Source: Ferrovaceae bacterium (lineage in GTDB: Bacteria > Pseudomonadota > Gammaproteobacteria > Burkholderiales > Ferrovaceae). From it: 12,521 nucleotides of DNA. A program made the translations under genes and the position numbers. Every line of letters begins with the position of its first letter. Within the stretch, counting starts at the first letter, position 1. Shown piece by piece: positions 5,963 through 12,521 of the stretch. Location of the stretch: NCBI GenBank assembly GCA_027457225.1, contig DAIDTL010000015.1, positions 1 to 12,521 on the forward strand, written 5' to 3'. The notes under the pieces are model-generated. The model was given only the letters and a program-made list of their open reading frames with translations, was not told where the DNA came from and searched no databases.

Positions 5963-6723
5963 AAGCGTACCTCTATCCCCTGGGCTGCCAGAAAATCCTT
6001 GGCCTGGCGCACCGTGTATTCGCCATAGTGAAAAATGCTGGCAGCCAGGACAGCGTCAGCGCCACCCCGGAGGATCCCATCACAAAAATGTTGCAGATTT
6101 CCAACGCCACCGCTGGCGATTACAGGAACACCCACTGCATCCACAACTGCACGGGTCAAATCAAGGTCAAAACCTTCTTTTGTGCCATCACGATCCATGC
6201 TGGTCAATAAAATCTCTCCTGCGCCAAGACGGGTAGACTCTACAGCCCAGGCCACAGCGTCCAAACCTGTGGGATTTCGTCCACCATGCGTAAAAACGTC
6301 CCAACCTGAGGCAGTATCCGCGCGTTTGGCGTCGATAGCCACGACAATACATTGTGACCCAAACCGGTCGGCGGCATCTGCAACCAGCCTGGGATTCAGG
6401 ATGGCCGAGGTATTGATGCTGACCTTATCTGCGCCGGCGTTCAATAACCTGCGTACATCCTCGACCTCACGCACGCCACCGCCCACAGTGAGCGGAATGA
6501 AAACTTGAGCAGAAACCGACTCGATAATAGGGATGATCAAACCACGCCCGTCTGAACTGGCAGTAATATCGAGGAAGGTTATCTCGTCTGCGCCCTGCTC
6601 ATCATAACGGCGAGCCACCTCCACCGGATCTCCGGCATCCTTCAGGCCAACAAAATTAATTCCTTTGACAACACGCCCCGCGTTGACATCCAGGCACGGG
6701 ATAATACGTTTGGCCAACCCCAT
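5959..6723 (-). CDS. hisF: Imidazole glycerol phosphate synthase cyclase subunit
   Basis: HisF is a TIM-barrel cyclase that uses ammonia made by HisH to convert PRFAR into imidazole glycerol phosphate and AICAR. The 254-residue length is normal. The two catalytic aspartates are visible as D12 (IIPCLDVNAGRVVKG) and D131 (VVAIDAKR). The phosphate-binding loops appear as LTVGGGVRE and VIASGGVGN, reflecting the half-barrel duplication shared with HisA. The ATG at 6723 follows the hisA stop by 3 nt, with GGTGAG about 9 nt upstream. Its partner hisH is two genes upstream. Confidence 0.97.
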   Translation of the reverse strand: MGLAKRIIPCLDVNAGRVVKGINFVGLKDAGDPVEVARRYDEQGADEITFLDITASSDGRGLIIPIIESVSAQVFIPLTVGGGVREVEDVRRLLNAGADKVSINTSAILNPRLVADAADRFGSQCIVVAIDAKRADTASGWDVFTHGGRNPTGLDAVAWAVESTRLGAGEILLTSMDRDGTKEGFDLDLTRAVVDAVGVPVIASGGVGNLQHFCDGILRGGADAVLAASIFHYGEYTVRQAKDFLAAQGIEVRL

Positions 6724-6726
6724 GAA

Positions 6727-7485
6727 TTAATTCTCACCCGTCATAGGGTGGGACAAGCTCATTGCAAGTTGATTGGCCTGCGCAAAATCAAGCGTTCCTT
6801 CGTAGATCGCTCGTCCGGTAATCGCACCCATGATGCCCTCAAACTCGACTTCACAGAGCGCCCGAACATCCTCCAAGCCGGTAATCCCCCCGCTGGCAAT
6901 GACCGGGATCGTCAGCGATCGCGCCAAAGCAACCGTGGCCGGAATATTGACTCCACTGAGCATGCCATCCCGACCAATATCGGTATAGATAACCGCCTCG
7001 ACGCCGTAATACTGGAAGCGCCGGGCCAGGTCCACTACCTCATGCCCCGTCAGTTTGGACCACCCATCCACGGCCACCTTTCCCTCGCGTGCATCGAGAC
7101 CCACCATGATGTGGCCGGGAAAAGCATCGCAGGCCTCGTGGAGAAACCCGGGGTTTTTGACTGCAGCAGTGCCTATAATAACTTCTGATACACCACTGTC
7201 CAGATAGCGCTCGATGATATCAAGGGTGCGTATCCCTCCACCCAATTGCACCGGGATTTCTCCGTTCACCTCGTCCACTATTTCACGCATGGCCCGTTCA
7301 TTAACCGGCTTTCCTGCAAAAGCACCGTTGAGATCCACCAGATGCAACCGCTGTGCCCCCAGCTCAAGCCAGTGTCGAGCCATCTGCGCCGGCTCATCAG
7401 AAAACACAGTTGCTTCTTCCATCAAGCCCTGGCGCAACCGAACACAGCGGCCATCCTTGAGATCAATAGCGGGGATCAAAATCAT
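6727..7485 (-). CDS. hisA: Phosphoribosylformimino-5-aminoimidazole carboxamide ribotide (ProFAR) isomerase
   Basis: HisA isomerises ProFAR to PRFAR by an Amadori rearrangement. The 252-residue TIM barrel starts MILIPAIDLKDG with the general-base D8, and the general acid is D131 in VGLDAREG. D169 sits in YTDIGRDGM. The phosphate loops LGGGIR and VIASGGIT are the two half-barrel repeats that also occur in HisF. The ATG at 7485 lies 8 nt after the hisH stop; the upstream TGAG is a weak ribosome binding site. It sits between hisH and hisF, so genes for consecutive steps are adjacent. Confidence 0.97.
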   Translation of the reverse strand: MILIPAIDLKDGRCVRLRQGLMEEATVFSDEPAQMARHWLELGAQRLHLVDLNGAFAGKPVNERAMREIVDEVNGEIPVQLGGGIRTLDIIERYLDSGVSEVIIGTAAVKNPGFLHEACDAFPGHIMVGLDAREGKVAVDGWSKLTGHEVVDLARRFQYYGVEAVIYTDIGRDGMLSGVNIPATVALARSLTIPVIASGGITGLEDVRALCEVEFEGIMGAITGRAIYEGTLDFAQANQLAMSLSHPMTGEN

Positions 7486-7493
7486 GAGAATAC

Positions 7494-8132
7494 TCAGGGC
7501 TTCCAGTGAACAAAGTTACCGAGCAATGTGAGTCCGAACAAAGCGCTCTTTTCAGGGTGAAACTGAACTGCAAAGATATTGTCTCGTGCCACTGCACAGG
7601 TAAAATCATAGCCGTAGCAGGTTCTTGCTGCACCAATGGCAGAATCGTGTTCCTGCACATAATAACTGTGTACAAAGTAAAAGCGGGCTCCATCCGGGAT
7701 TCCTGACCACAACGGGTGCTTTCCAGATTGCCAGACTTCGTTCCAGCCCATGTGCGGCACCTTAAGCCGTTGCCCTGTGGCAGAAAACATTCTGTCTTCC
7801 GGAAAACGACGCACCTGTCCTGACAGAATTCCCAGCCCCGGTGTCGGACCCTCCTCGGATGAATCAAACAGCATCTGCAATCCGATACACAGGCCCAGAA
7901 ACGGTTTGGAAGCGGCAGCTTCAAAAATGGCCTGGCGCAGATGACGCTTATCCAGCTCGCGCATGCAGTCCGGCATGGCCCCTTGCCCAGGAAAAACAAC
8001 CCGTTCAGCGACCCTAACCCGCTCAGGGTCGCTGGTTATTTCCACCGTAGCCTGGGGGGCCACATGCTCCAGTGCCTTGGCCACGGAATGCAGGTTGCCC
8101 ATTCCGTAGTCAATTACCGCAATATGGGCCAC
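7494..8132 (-). CDS. hisH: Imidazole glycerol phosphate synthase glutamine amidotransferase subunit
   Basis: HisH is a class I glutaminase that passes ammonia to HisF. The 212-residue protein has the catalytic triad C82 (GLCIGLQMLF), H192 and E194 (VQFHPEKS), the start IAVIDYGMGNLHSV, the oxyanion-region segment FPGQGAMPDCM, and VPHMGWN, a HisF-contact signature. The start is GTG 8132 (GTG GCC CAT ATT), 16 nt after the hisB stop, with AGGT about 8 nt before it. The next in-frame ATG is inside the conserved YGMGN motif, so GTG is the most likely start. Confidence 0.96.
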   Translation of the reverse strand: MAHIAVIDYGMGNLHSVAKALEHVAPQATVEITSDPERVRVAERVVFPGQGAMPDCMRELDKRHLRQAIFEAAASKPFLGLCIGLQMLFDSSEEGPTPGLGILSGQVRRFPEDRMFSATGQRLKVPHMGWNEVWQSGKHPLWSGIPDGARFYFVHSYYVQEHDSAIGAARTCYGYDFTCAVARDNIFAVQFHPEKSALFGLTLLGNFVHWKP

Positions 8133-8148
8133 GACCGGTACCTAACGC

Positions 8149-8736
8149 TCAAAGCGAACCTTTGGTAGAAGGCATCAAGCCTGCAATTCTGGGATCCAAT
8201 TCAACAGCCACACGCAAAGCACGGCCAAATGCCTTGAACACTGTTTCAGCCTGATGGTGGGCGTTGCGACCCTTGAGGTTGTCAATATGCAGCGTCATAT
8301 GGGCGTGATTGACGAACCCTTGAAAAAATTCGTGGAACAGATCCACATCAAACTCGCCGATACGTGATCTGCTGAAAGGAACATCAAAGAATAGTCCAGG
8401 ACGTCCTGACAGGTCGATTGTCACCCGGGACAACGCCTCATCCAGGGGAATCACGGCATGCCCGTAGCGACGCACCCCCTTTTTATCGCCGAGGGCCTGG
8501 GCAAACGCCTGCCCTAGCGTGATGCCAATATCTTCCACGCTGTGATGCGCATCAATATGCAGGTCGCCCTTGCAATGTATCGTGAGATCAATCAGTCCGT
8601 GTCGGGCCACCTGATCCAGCATGTGATCCAAAAACGGTATGCTGGTATCAAGTCGCGACAATCCTGACCCATCGATGTTGATGTCTGCGGTGATTTGGGT
8701 TTCAAGTGTATTGCGTGTGATCTGTGCCGATCGCAT
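8149..8736 (-). CDS. hisB: Imidazoleglycerol-phosphate dehydratase (monofunctional)
   Basis: HisB dehydrates imidazole glycerol phosphate to imidazole acetol phosphate, using manganese. The 195-residue protein matches the monofunctional form; the phosphatase domain fused to it in enteric bacteria is absent. The two metal-binding His/Glu motifs of the internally duplicated fold are visible: DAHHSVEDIG (H64, H65, E68) and NAHHQAETVFKAF (H160, H161, E164). FLDHMLDQVARHG and the C-terminal STKG are further signatures. The ATG at 8736 has a modest CAGG upstream. The 35-nt gap to hisC is the largest inside the his cluster and holds no promoter I would support. Confidence 0.97.
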   Translation of the reverse strand: MRSAQITRNTLETQITADINIDGSGLSRLDTSIPFLDHMLDQVARHGLIDLTIHCKGDLHIDAHHSVEDIGITLGQAFAQALGDKKGVRRYGHAVIPLDEALSRVTIDLSGRPGLFFDVPFSRSRIGEFDVDLFHEFFQGFVNHAHMTLHIDNLKGRNAHHQAETVFKAFGRALRVAVELDPRIAGLMPSTKGSL

Positions 8737-8771
8737 GGGATGGCCTGAAGGTTTTTTGGTTAATCCGCTGG

Positions 8772-9842
8772 TTACAATGACCGGTTCATTCTAAGGGTAT
8801 CCTGAAGCGCATCCAGAAACCGTCGGTTTTCTTCGGAAGTGCCCACAGTGACACGCAAACAGTCCGCCAAAAGCGGATGCGCGGCACTCAAGTTCTTGAT
8901 CAATATACCACGATGCCGTAGACCGTCAAAGATGCGCGATGCCTGGGCGACGCGGAACAGCAAAAAATTGGCATCGCTAGGATAAACCGTCACATCCGCA
9001 ATGGCTGCCAACCGTTCAGCCAGCATGGCGCGGTGTTGCAGGATGCGCTCCGCCTGTTCCTGCAACACTGCGCTATGGGACAGTACTTCAAGCGCTACGG
9101 CTTGATCCAGCACCGAGATGTTGTAGGGCAGCCTGACTTTGTCGATGTGCTCCAAAATTTCGGCTGGCCCGGACAAAAAACCCAATCTGATCCCGGCGAG
9201 CCCCAATTTGGACACGGTGCGCATCACCAATAAATTCGGGTACGCAAACAGGCGTGGCAGGAACGACTGTTTGGAAAATGGAAAATAAGCCTCGTCAACG
9301 ACCACGAGTCCCGGTGCAGCACGGATGACGGCCTCCATGACAACCGGATCGAAGTGGTTGCCAGTAGGATTGTTGGGGTAAGCCAGAAAGACCAGCGCAG
9401 GTTGATGTGCCTCGATTGCTGAGAGCAATGCCGCCCCGTCGAGCGAAAAGTCAGTTTTGAGTGGTACGCCAACAAAGCGCAATCCCACAAAAGTGGCAAT
9501 CATCCGAAACATCACAAAAGCCGGTTCAACCCCCAGGATCACTGCACCCGGTTTGGCTACGGACAACGCAATCATCTGGATCAATTCGTCGGAACCGTTG
9601 CCCAACACGATAGCTGCCGCAGGGTCGATCCCCATGGTTTGACGCAACAGTGTCTTGAGGTTTTCCGGGTTGGATTCTGGGTAGCGGTTGATCTCCAGGG
9701 CAGACAAACGGTGCGCTATGGCTGTCCGCAACTCGTCGGGCAGGACATAGGGGTTTTCCATGGCGTCCAGTTTGACAAGCCCTTCTGCAGGGACGACAGC
9801 ATAGGCAGAAAGCGCCCTGATTTCCTCGCGAATGCAGTCCAT
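8772..9842 (-). CDS. hisC: Histidinol-phosphate aminotransferase
   Basis: HisC is a fold-type I PLP aminotransferase that moves an amino group from glutamate to imidazole acetol phosphate. The protein (356 residues from the ATG) shows YPNNPTG (155-161), VVDEAYFPF with D183 and Y186 at the cofactor, and the PLP-binding lysine K212 in RTVSKLGLAGIRLGF. RYPESN and GNGSDELI near the N-terminus match the substrate- and phosphate-binding segments. The start is ATG 9842, 6 nt after the hisD stop; a TTG directly before it (9845) would add one residue. GGAG inside the hisD end lies about 11 nt from the ATG. Confidence 0.96.
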   Translation of the reverse strand: MDCIREEIRALSAYAVVPAEGLVKLDAMENPYVLPDELRTAIAHRLSALEINRYPESNPENLKTLLRQTMGIDPAAAIVLGNGSDELIQMIALSVAKPGAVILGVEPAFVMFRMIATFVGLRFVGVPLKTDFSLDGAALLSAIEAHQPALVFLAYPNNPTGNHFDPVVMEAVIRAAPGLVVVDEAYFPFSKQSFLPRLFAYPNLLVMRTVSKLGLAGIRLGFLSGPAEILEHIDKVRLPYNISVLDQAVALEVLSHSAVLQEQAERILQHRAMLAERLAAIADVTVYPSDANFLLFRVAQASRIFDGLRHRGILIKNLSAAHPLLADCLRVTVGTSEENRRFLDALQDTLRMNRSL

Positions 9843-9848
9843 CAACAG

Positions 9849-11147
9849 TCAGTCTCCGGAACGATATGCTGCAGAACGGGCATGAGCCGCCAGTCCCTCC
9901 CTTTCAGCCAACACCTGGGCTACTGCGCCCAAGGTGCGTGCACCGCTTCGGGACACCTTGATGAGGCTGGTTCGTTTTTGAAAATCATAAACGCCTAGCG
10001 GGGAAGCGAATCGCGCCGTACGACCGGTCGGCAGAACATGGTTCGGTCCTGCACAGTAATCTCCCAGTGCTTCAGAGCTGTATGGCCCCACGAATATTGC
10101 TCCGGCATGACGAATTGACTTCAACCACCGCTCGCCGTCCGCAACCGAAAGTTCCAAATGCTCTGGCGCGACCTGATTGGAAATTGCACAAGCTTCTTCC
10201 AGATCACGCACCTGAATCAGGGCACCCCGTTTTCCCAATGAGGCTTCGATAACCGCCCGGCGTGGCATGGTTTCAATCAGTTGATGGATGGCCGTTTCAA
10301 CCCGGTCCAAGTATCCCGCATCAGGGCATAACAGGATCGACTGAGCCAGCTCGTCGTGCTCCGCCTGAGAAAACAGGTCCATAGCCACCCATTCCGGAGG
10401 AGTGCCTCCATCGGCAATAATCAGGATTTCGGATGGCCCGGCGACCATATCAATGCCCACGATGCCAAATACACGACGTTTTGCTGCTGCGACAAAAGCG
10501 TTGCCGGGTCCGACAATTTTATCCACGGCAGGGATGGTTTCGGTGCCAAATGCCAGTGCTGCCACAGCTTGCGCTCCACCCACGGTAAAAACACGCGTCA
10601 CACCGGCCAAAGCTGCGGCAGCCAAAACCAGGTCGTTGCGAAACCCGTCAGGAGTGGGCACGACCATGATGATTTCGCGTACGCCGGCCACGTTGGCCGG
10701 AATGGCATTCATCAGTACTGAAGAAGGATAGGCCGCCTTGCCGCCAGGAACATACAGCCCCACGCGATCCAGTGCCGTTACCTGCTGCCCAAGCACCGTG
10801 CCATCGGCTTCAGTGTAGGTCCAGGTTTCGTTTTTCTGGCGCTCATGAAACAGTCGAATGCGTCGCGCCGCTTCGCTGAGTGCTTCGCGTTGCGTTGCCG
10901 GCAACCCGTCCAGAGCCTGTTCCAGCTGCTCCGAAGAAATCTCCAGGGCAGCGGCAGAAGCGGCCTGCCAACGATCGAAACGACGGGTATATTCCAGTAA
11001 CGCCGCATCGCCTCGTTGCCTGACCTCGGCCACAATTCCGGCCACAGCCTCATCCACCGCAGGATCCTGCGAGCTTTCGAAAGCAGTCAGTTGCGCCAGG
11101 GCCACTTCAAAACCCGGATCGGCCGAATTAAGGCGACGAAGCTTCAT
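9849..11147 (-). CDS. hisD: Histidinol dehydrogenase
   Basis: HisD catalyses the last two steps, oxidising L-histidinol to histidine with two NAD and one zinc. The 432-residue protein has full family length. Expected zinc ligands and catalytic residues are present in register with the E. coli enzyme: Q261 and H264 (SQAEHDE), E329 and H330 (APEHLEL), D363 (ALGDYCAGPNH) and H422 near the C-terminus. DRVGLYVPGGKAAYPSSVLM and VGPGNAFVAAAKR are family signatures. The ATG at 11147 overlaps the hisG stop as ATGA, which suggests coupled translation. Confidence 0.97.
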   Translation of the reverse strand: MKLRRLNSADPGFEVALAQLTAFESSQDPAVDEAVAGIVAEVRQRGDAALLEYTRRFDRWQAASAAALEISSEQLEQALDGLPATQREALSEAARRIRLFHERQKNETWTYTEADGTVLGQQVTALDRVGLYVPGGKAAYPSSVLMNAIPANVAGVREIIMVVPTPDGFRNDLVLAAAALAGVTRVFTVGGAQAVAALAFGTETIPAVDKIVGPGNAFVAAAKRRVFGIVGIDMVAGPSEILIIADGGTPPEWVAMDLFSQAEHDELAQSILLCPDAGYLDRVETAIHQLIETMPRRAVIEASLGKRGALIQVRDLEEACAISNQVAPEHLELSVADGERWLKSIRHAGAIFVGPYSSEALGDYCAGPNHVLPTGRTARFASPLGVYDFQKRTSLIKVSRSGARTLGAVAQVLAEREGLAAHARSAAYRSGD

Positions 11148-11836
11148 GACAATTCCACTCCCCTGGCAAATGCCTCCACAATGGGAGCAATCCTGGCGCG
11201 ATTGAGTTTCCAGGCCGCCACATTGACAATCAGTCGTGCACTGATGGCTGCGATTTCCTCGACGGCTTCGAGACGATTGGCCTTGAGGGTGTTACCGCTA
11301 CTGACCAGATCTACAATGACATCCGCCAATCCGGTTAAGGGCGCCAGCTCCATGGAGCCATACAATTTGATCAGATCCACATGCACGCCTTTTTCGGCAA
11401 AGTGGTTGCGGGCCGTGGTTTCATATTTGGTTGCAACCCGTAAACGTGCTCCCCGGCCAATCGCACCGGCATAATCAAACCCTTGGGGAACAGCCACCAT
11501 GAGCCGACATTTTGCGATCTGCAGGTCCAGCGGCTGATATAACCCGCTACCGCCATGTTCCATCAGCACGTCCTTGCCGGCCACTCCGATGTCTGCAGCG
11601 CCATATTGCACATAGGTAGGGACATCTGACGCCCGAACGATAACCAACCTGACATCAGGGTGGTCGGTGGGCAGGATCAATTGACGGGAATGCTCGGGGT
11701 CACCCAAAGGCGTAATACCTGCCGCCTTCAACAGGGGTGCAGTGTCATCAAAAATCCTGCCTTTTGAAAGAGCAATGGTGACGCCTTCAAACCGTATTGC
11801 TGAGGTTGTAGCTGCCAGGGCTTCAGCGGAAATCAT
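11144..11836 (-). CDS. hisG: ATP phosphoribosyltransferase, short form (catalytic subunit)
   Basis: HisG joins ATP and PRPP in the committed step of histidine synthesis. This is the short form: 230 residues, ending shortly after the PRPP-binding region ADVIVDLVSSGNTLKANRLE, with no C-terminal ACT-like regulatory domain. Short HisG proteins need HisZ for activity and feedback control; hisZ is not in this window. The usual N-terminus (IALSKGRIF) is preceded here by about 20 extra residues. ATG 11836 is the chosen start because GGAGGAGG at 11848-11841 fits it; a GTG three bases earlier (11839) is too close to that site. The ATG overlaps the murA stop by one base (TGATG). Confidence 0.95.
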   Translation of the reverse strand: MISAEALAATTSAIRFEGVTIALSKGRIFDDTAPLLKAAGITPLGDPEHSRQLILPTDHPDVRLVIVRASDVPTYVQYGAADIGVAGKDVLMEHGGSGLYQPLDLQIAKCRLMVAVPQGFDYAGAIGRGARLRVATKYETTARNHFAEKGVHVDLIKLYGSMELAPLTGLADVIVDLVSSGNTLKANRLEAVEEIAAISARLIVNVAAWKLNRARIAPIVEAFARGVELS

Positions 11837-12521
11837 CACACCTCCTCCACGGAACGACGAACGATACCCGCTCCCAATTGGGAGAGTTTCTGCTCGATTT
11901 TTTCATAGCCGCGATCCAAATGATAAATACGATCCACCACGGTCTCGCCATGTGCAATCAATCCTGCAATGACCAAACTTGCCGAAGCGCGCAGGTCGGT
12001 GGCCATGACCGTAGCACCCTCCAATTTTTCGACTCCCCGGATGATGGCCGCGTTGCCTTCCACTTCGATATTGGCACCCAGTCGACGCAATTCTTGCACA
12101 TGCATGAAACGGTTTTCAAAAATAGTTTCGGTAACGACCGTCGTTCCTTGTGCCACGGCATTCATCGCCATAAACTGGGCCTGCATGTCCGTAGGAAAAG
12201 CAGGATAGGGCGCCGTACGCAGGCTGACACCATGATTGGGTCCGCGCATGCGAATCCGGATCTGATCCGCGGTACACTCGATAGAGGCGTTGGCTTCAAT
12301 GAGCTTGTCCAATACCGCATCGAGGGTATCAGAACGCACGCCGACCAGGCGCACATTCCCTCCCGTAGCAGCTGCTGCCACCAGAAAAGTCCCCGTCTCA
12401 ATGCGATCCGGCATGACGGCATATTCCGTCCCATGGAGGAATTGAACCCCTTCAATGGTGATAACGTCGGTGCCGTGTACCTTGATACGCGCCCCCATGC
12501 TGATCAGGCACTCGCCCAGAT
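11836..12521 (-). CDS. murA: UDP-N-acetylglucosamine 1-carboxyvinyltransferase, C-terminal part (cut by window edge)
   Basis: MurA transfers enolpyruvate from PEP to UDP-GlcNAc, the first committed step of peptidoglycan synthesis in the cytoplasm. About 228 codons are present, with the frame still open at the right edge; the methionine at 12498 is internal to the fold (MGARIKVHGTDVITIEGV). Visible motifs include RIETGTFLVAAAATGG, APYPAFPTDMQAQFMA with the catalytic aspartate, ENRFMHVQELRRLGA, and the C-terminal TDLRASASLVIAGL and DRGYEKIEQKL. The N-terminal domain with the PEP-binding cysteine loop is outside the window. The placement upstream of hisG, with stop-start overlap, is a conserved betaproteobacterial arrangement. 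Confidence 0.96.
   Translation of the reverse strand, partial: LGECLISMGARIKVHGTDVITIEGVQFLHGTEYAVMPDRIETGTFLVAAAATGGNVRLVGVRSDTLDAVLDKLIEANASIECTADQIRIRMRGPNHGVSLRTAPYPAFPTDMQAQFMAMNAVAQGTTVVTETIFENRFMHVQELRRLGANIEVEGNAAIIRGVEKLEGATVMATDLRASASLVIAGLIAHGETVVDRIYHLDRGYEKIEQKLSQLGAGIVRRSVEEV
11841..11848 (-). promoter_or_regulatory. Ribosome binding site deciding the hisG start
   Basis: GGAGGAGG on the minus strand, formed by the last codons of murA. Its 5' half is spaced 8 nt from ATG 11836 and only 5 nt from the upstream GTG; its 3' half would touch the GTG. It supports the ATG. Confidence 0.6.

Noticed and set aside
3327..12521. Search for a hidden new system (defence, mobile or unusual operon genes) in the long minus-strand cluster.
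   Set aside because: Every gene matches a well-known core family with expected length and active-site residues, and there is no intergenic space for further genes.

Overview
The window is a conserved chromosomal housekeeping region, most likely from a betaproteobacterium of moderate GC content. The basis is gene order: murA-hisGDCBHAFIE-hinT-tatABC, then a DegS-type serine protease, then petABC, which is an arrangement I know from that class. A PVWY Qo motif in cytochrome b (a beta/gammaproteobacterial variant) agrees. The genus cannot be fixed from the sequence alone.

Layout, left to right. Positions 1-2026 (minus strand) hold the cytochrome bc1 operon: petA (Rieske protein), petB (cytochrome b) and the first 68 codons of petC (cytochrome c1, cut by the window edge). 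Positions 2027-2191 are a short divergent intergenic region with a strong inverted repeat and a possible petA promoter. Positions 2192-3358 (plus strand) encode a membrane-anchored one-PDZ trypsin-like protease whose reading frame is broken by one in-frame TAG at 2468-2470. Positions 3327-12521 (minus strand) are one compact co-directional cluster. In transcription order it runs murA (3' part), hisG, hisD, hisC, hisB, hisH, hisA, hisF, hisI, hisE, hinT, tatA, tatB and tatC. Gaps are at most 35 nt and many junctions overlap by 1-8 nt, as expected for a translationally coupled operon. No stretch longer than 300 bases lacks a gene.

How the parts work together: hisG through hisE cover histidine synthesis from PRPP and ATP, except histidinol-phosphate phosphatase and the HisZ partner that a short-form HisG needs; neither is in the window. 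TatABC is the twin-arginine translocase for folded proteins. Its natural client, the Rieske protein, is encoded about 2 kb away and carries an RRRFL twin-arginine-like signal. The bc1 complex passes electrons from quinol to cytochrome c. The protease is a periplasmic, inner-membrane-anchored quality-control or stress-sensing enzyme, if it is still expressed.

I found no mobile element, CRISPR array, RNA gene or new defence system. The most unusual signal is the single nonsense codon in an otherwise intact protease gene. The rest is ordinary, well-conserved core genome.
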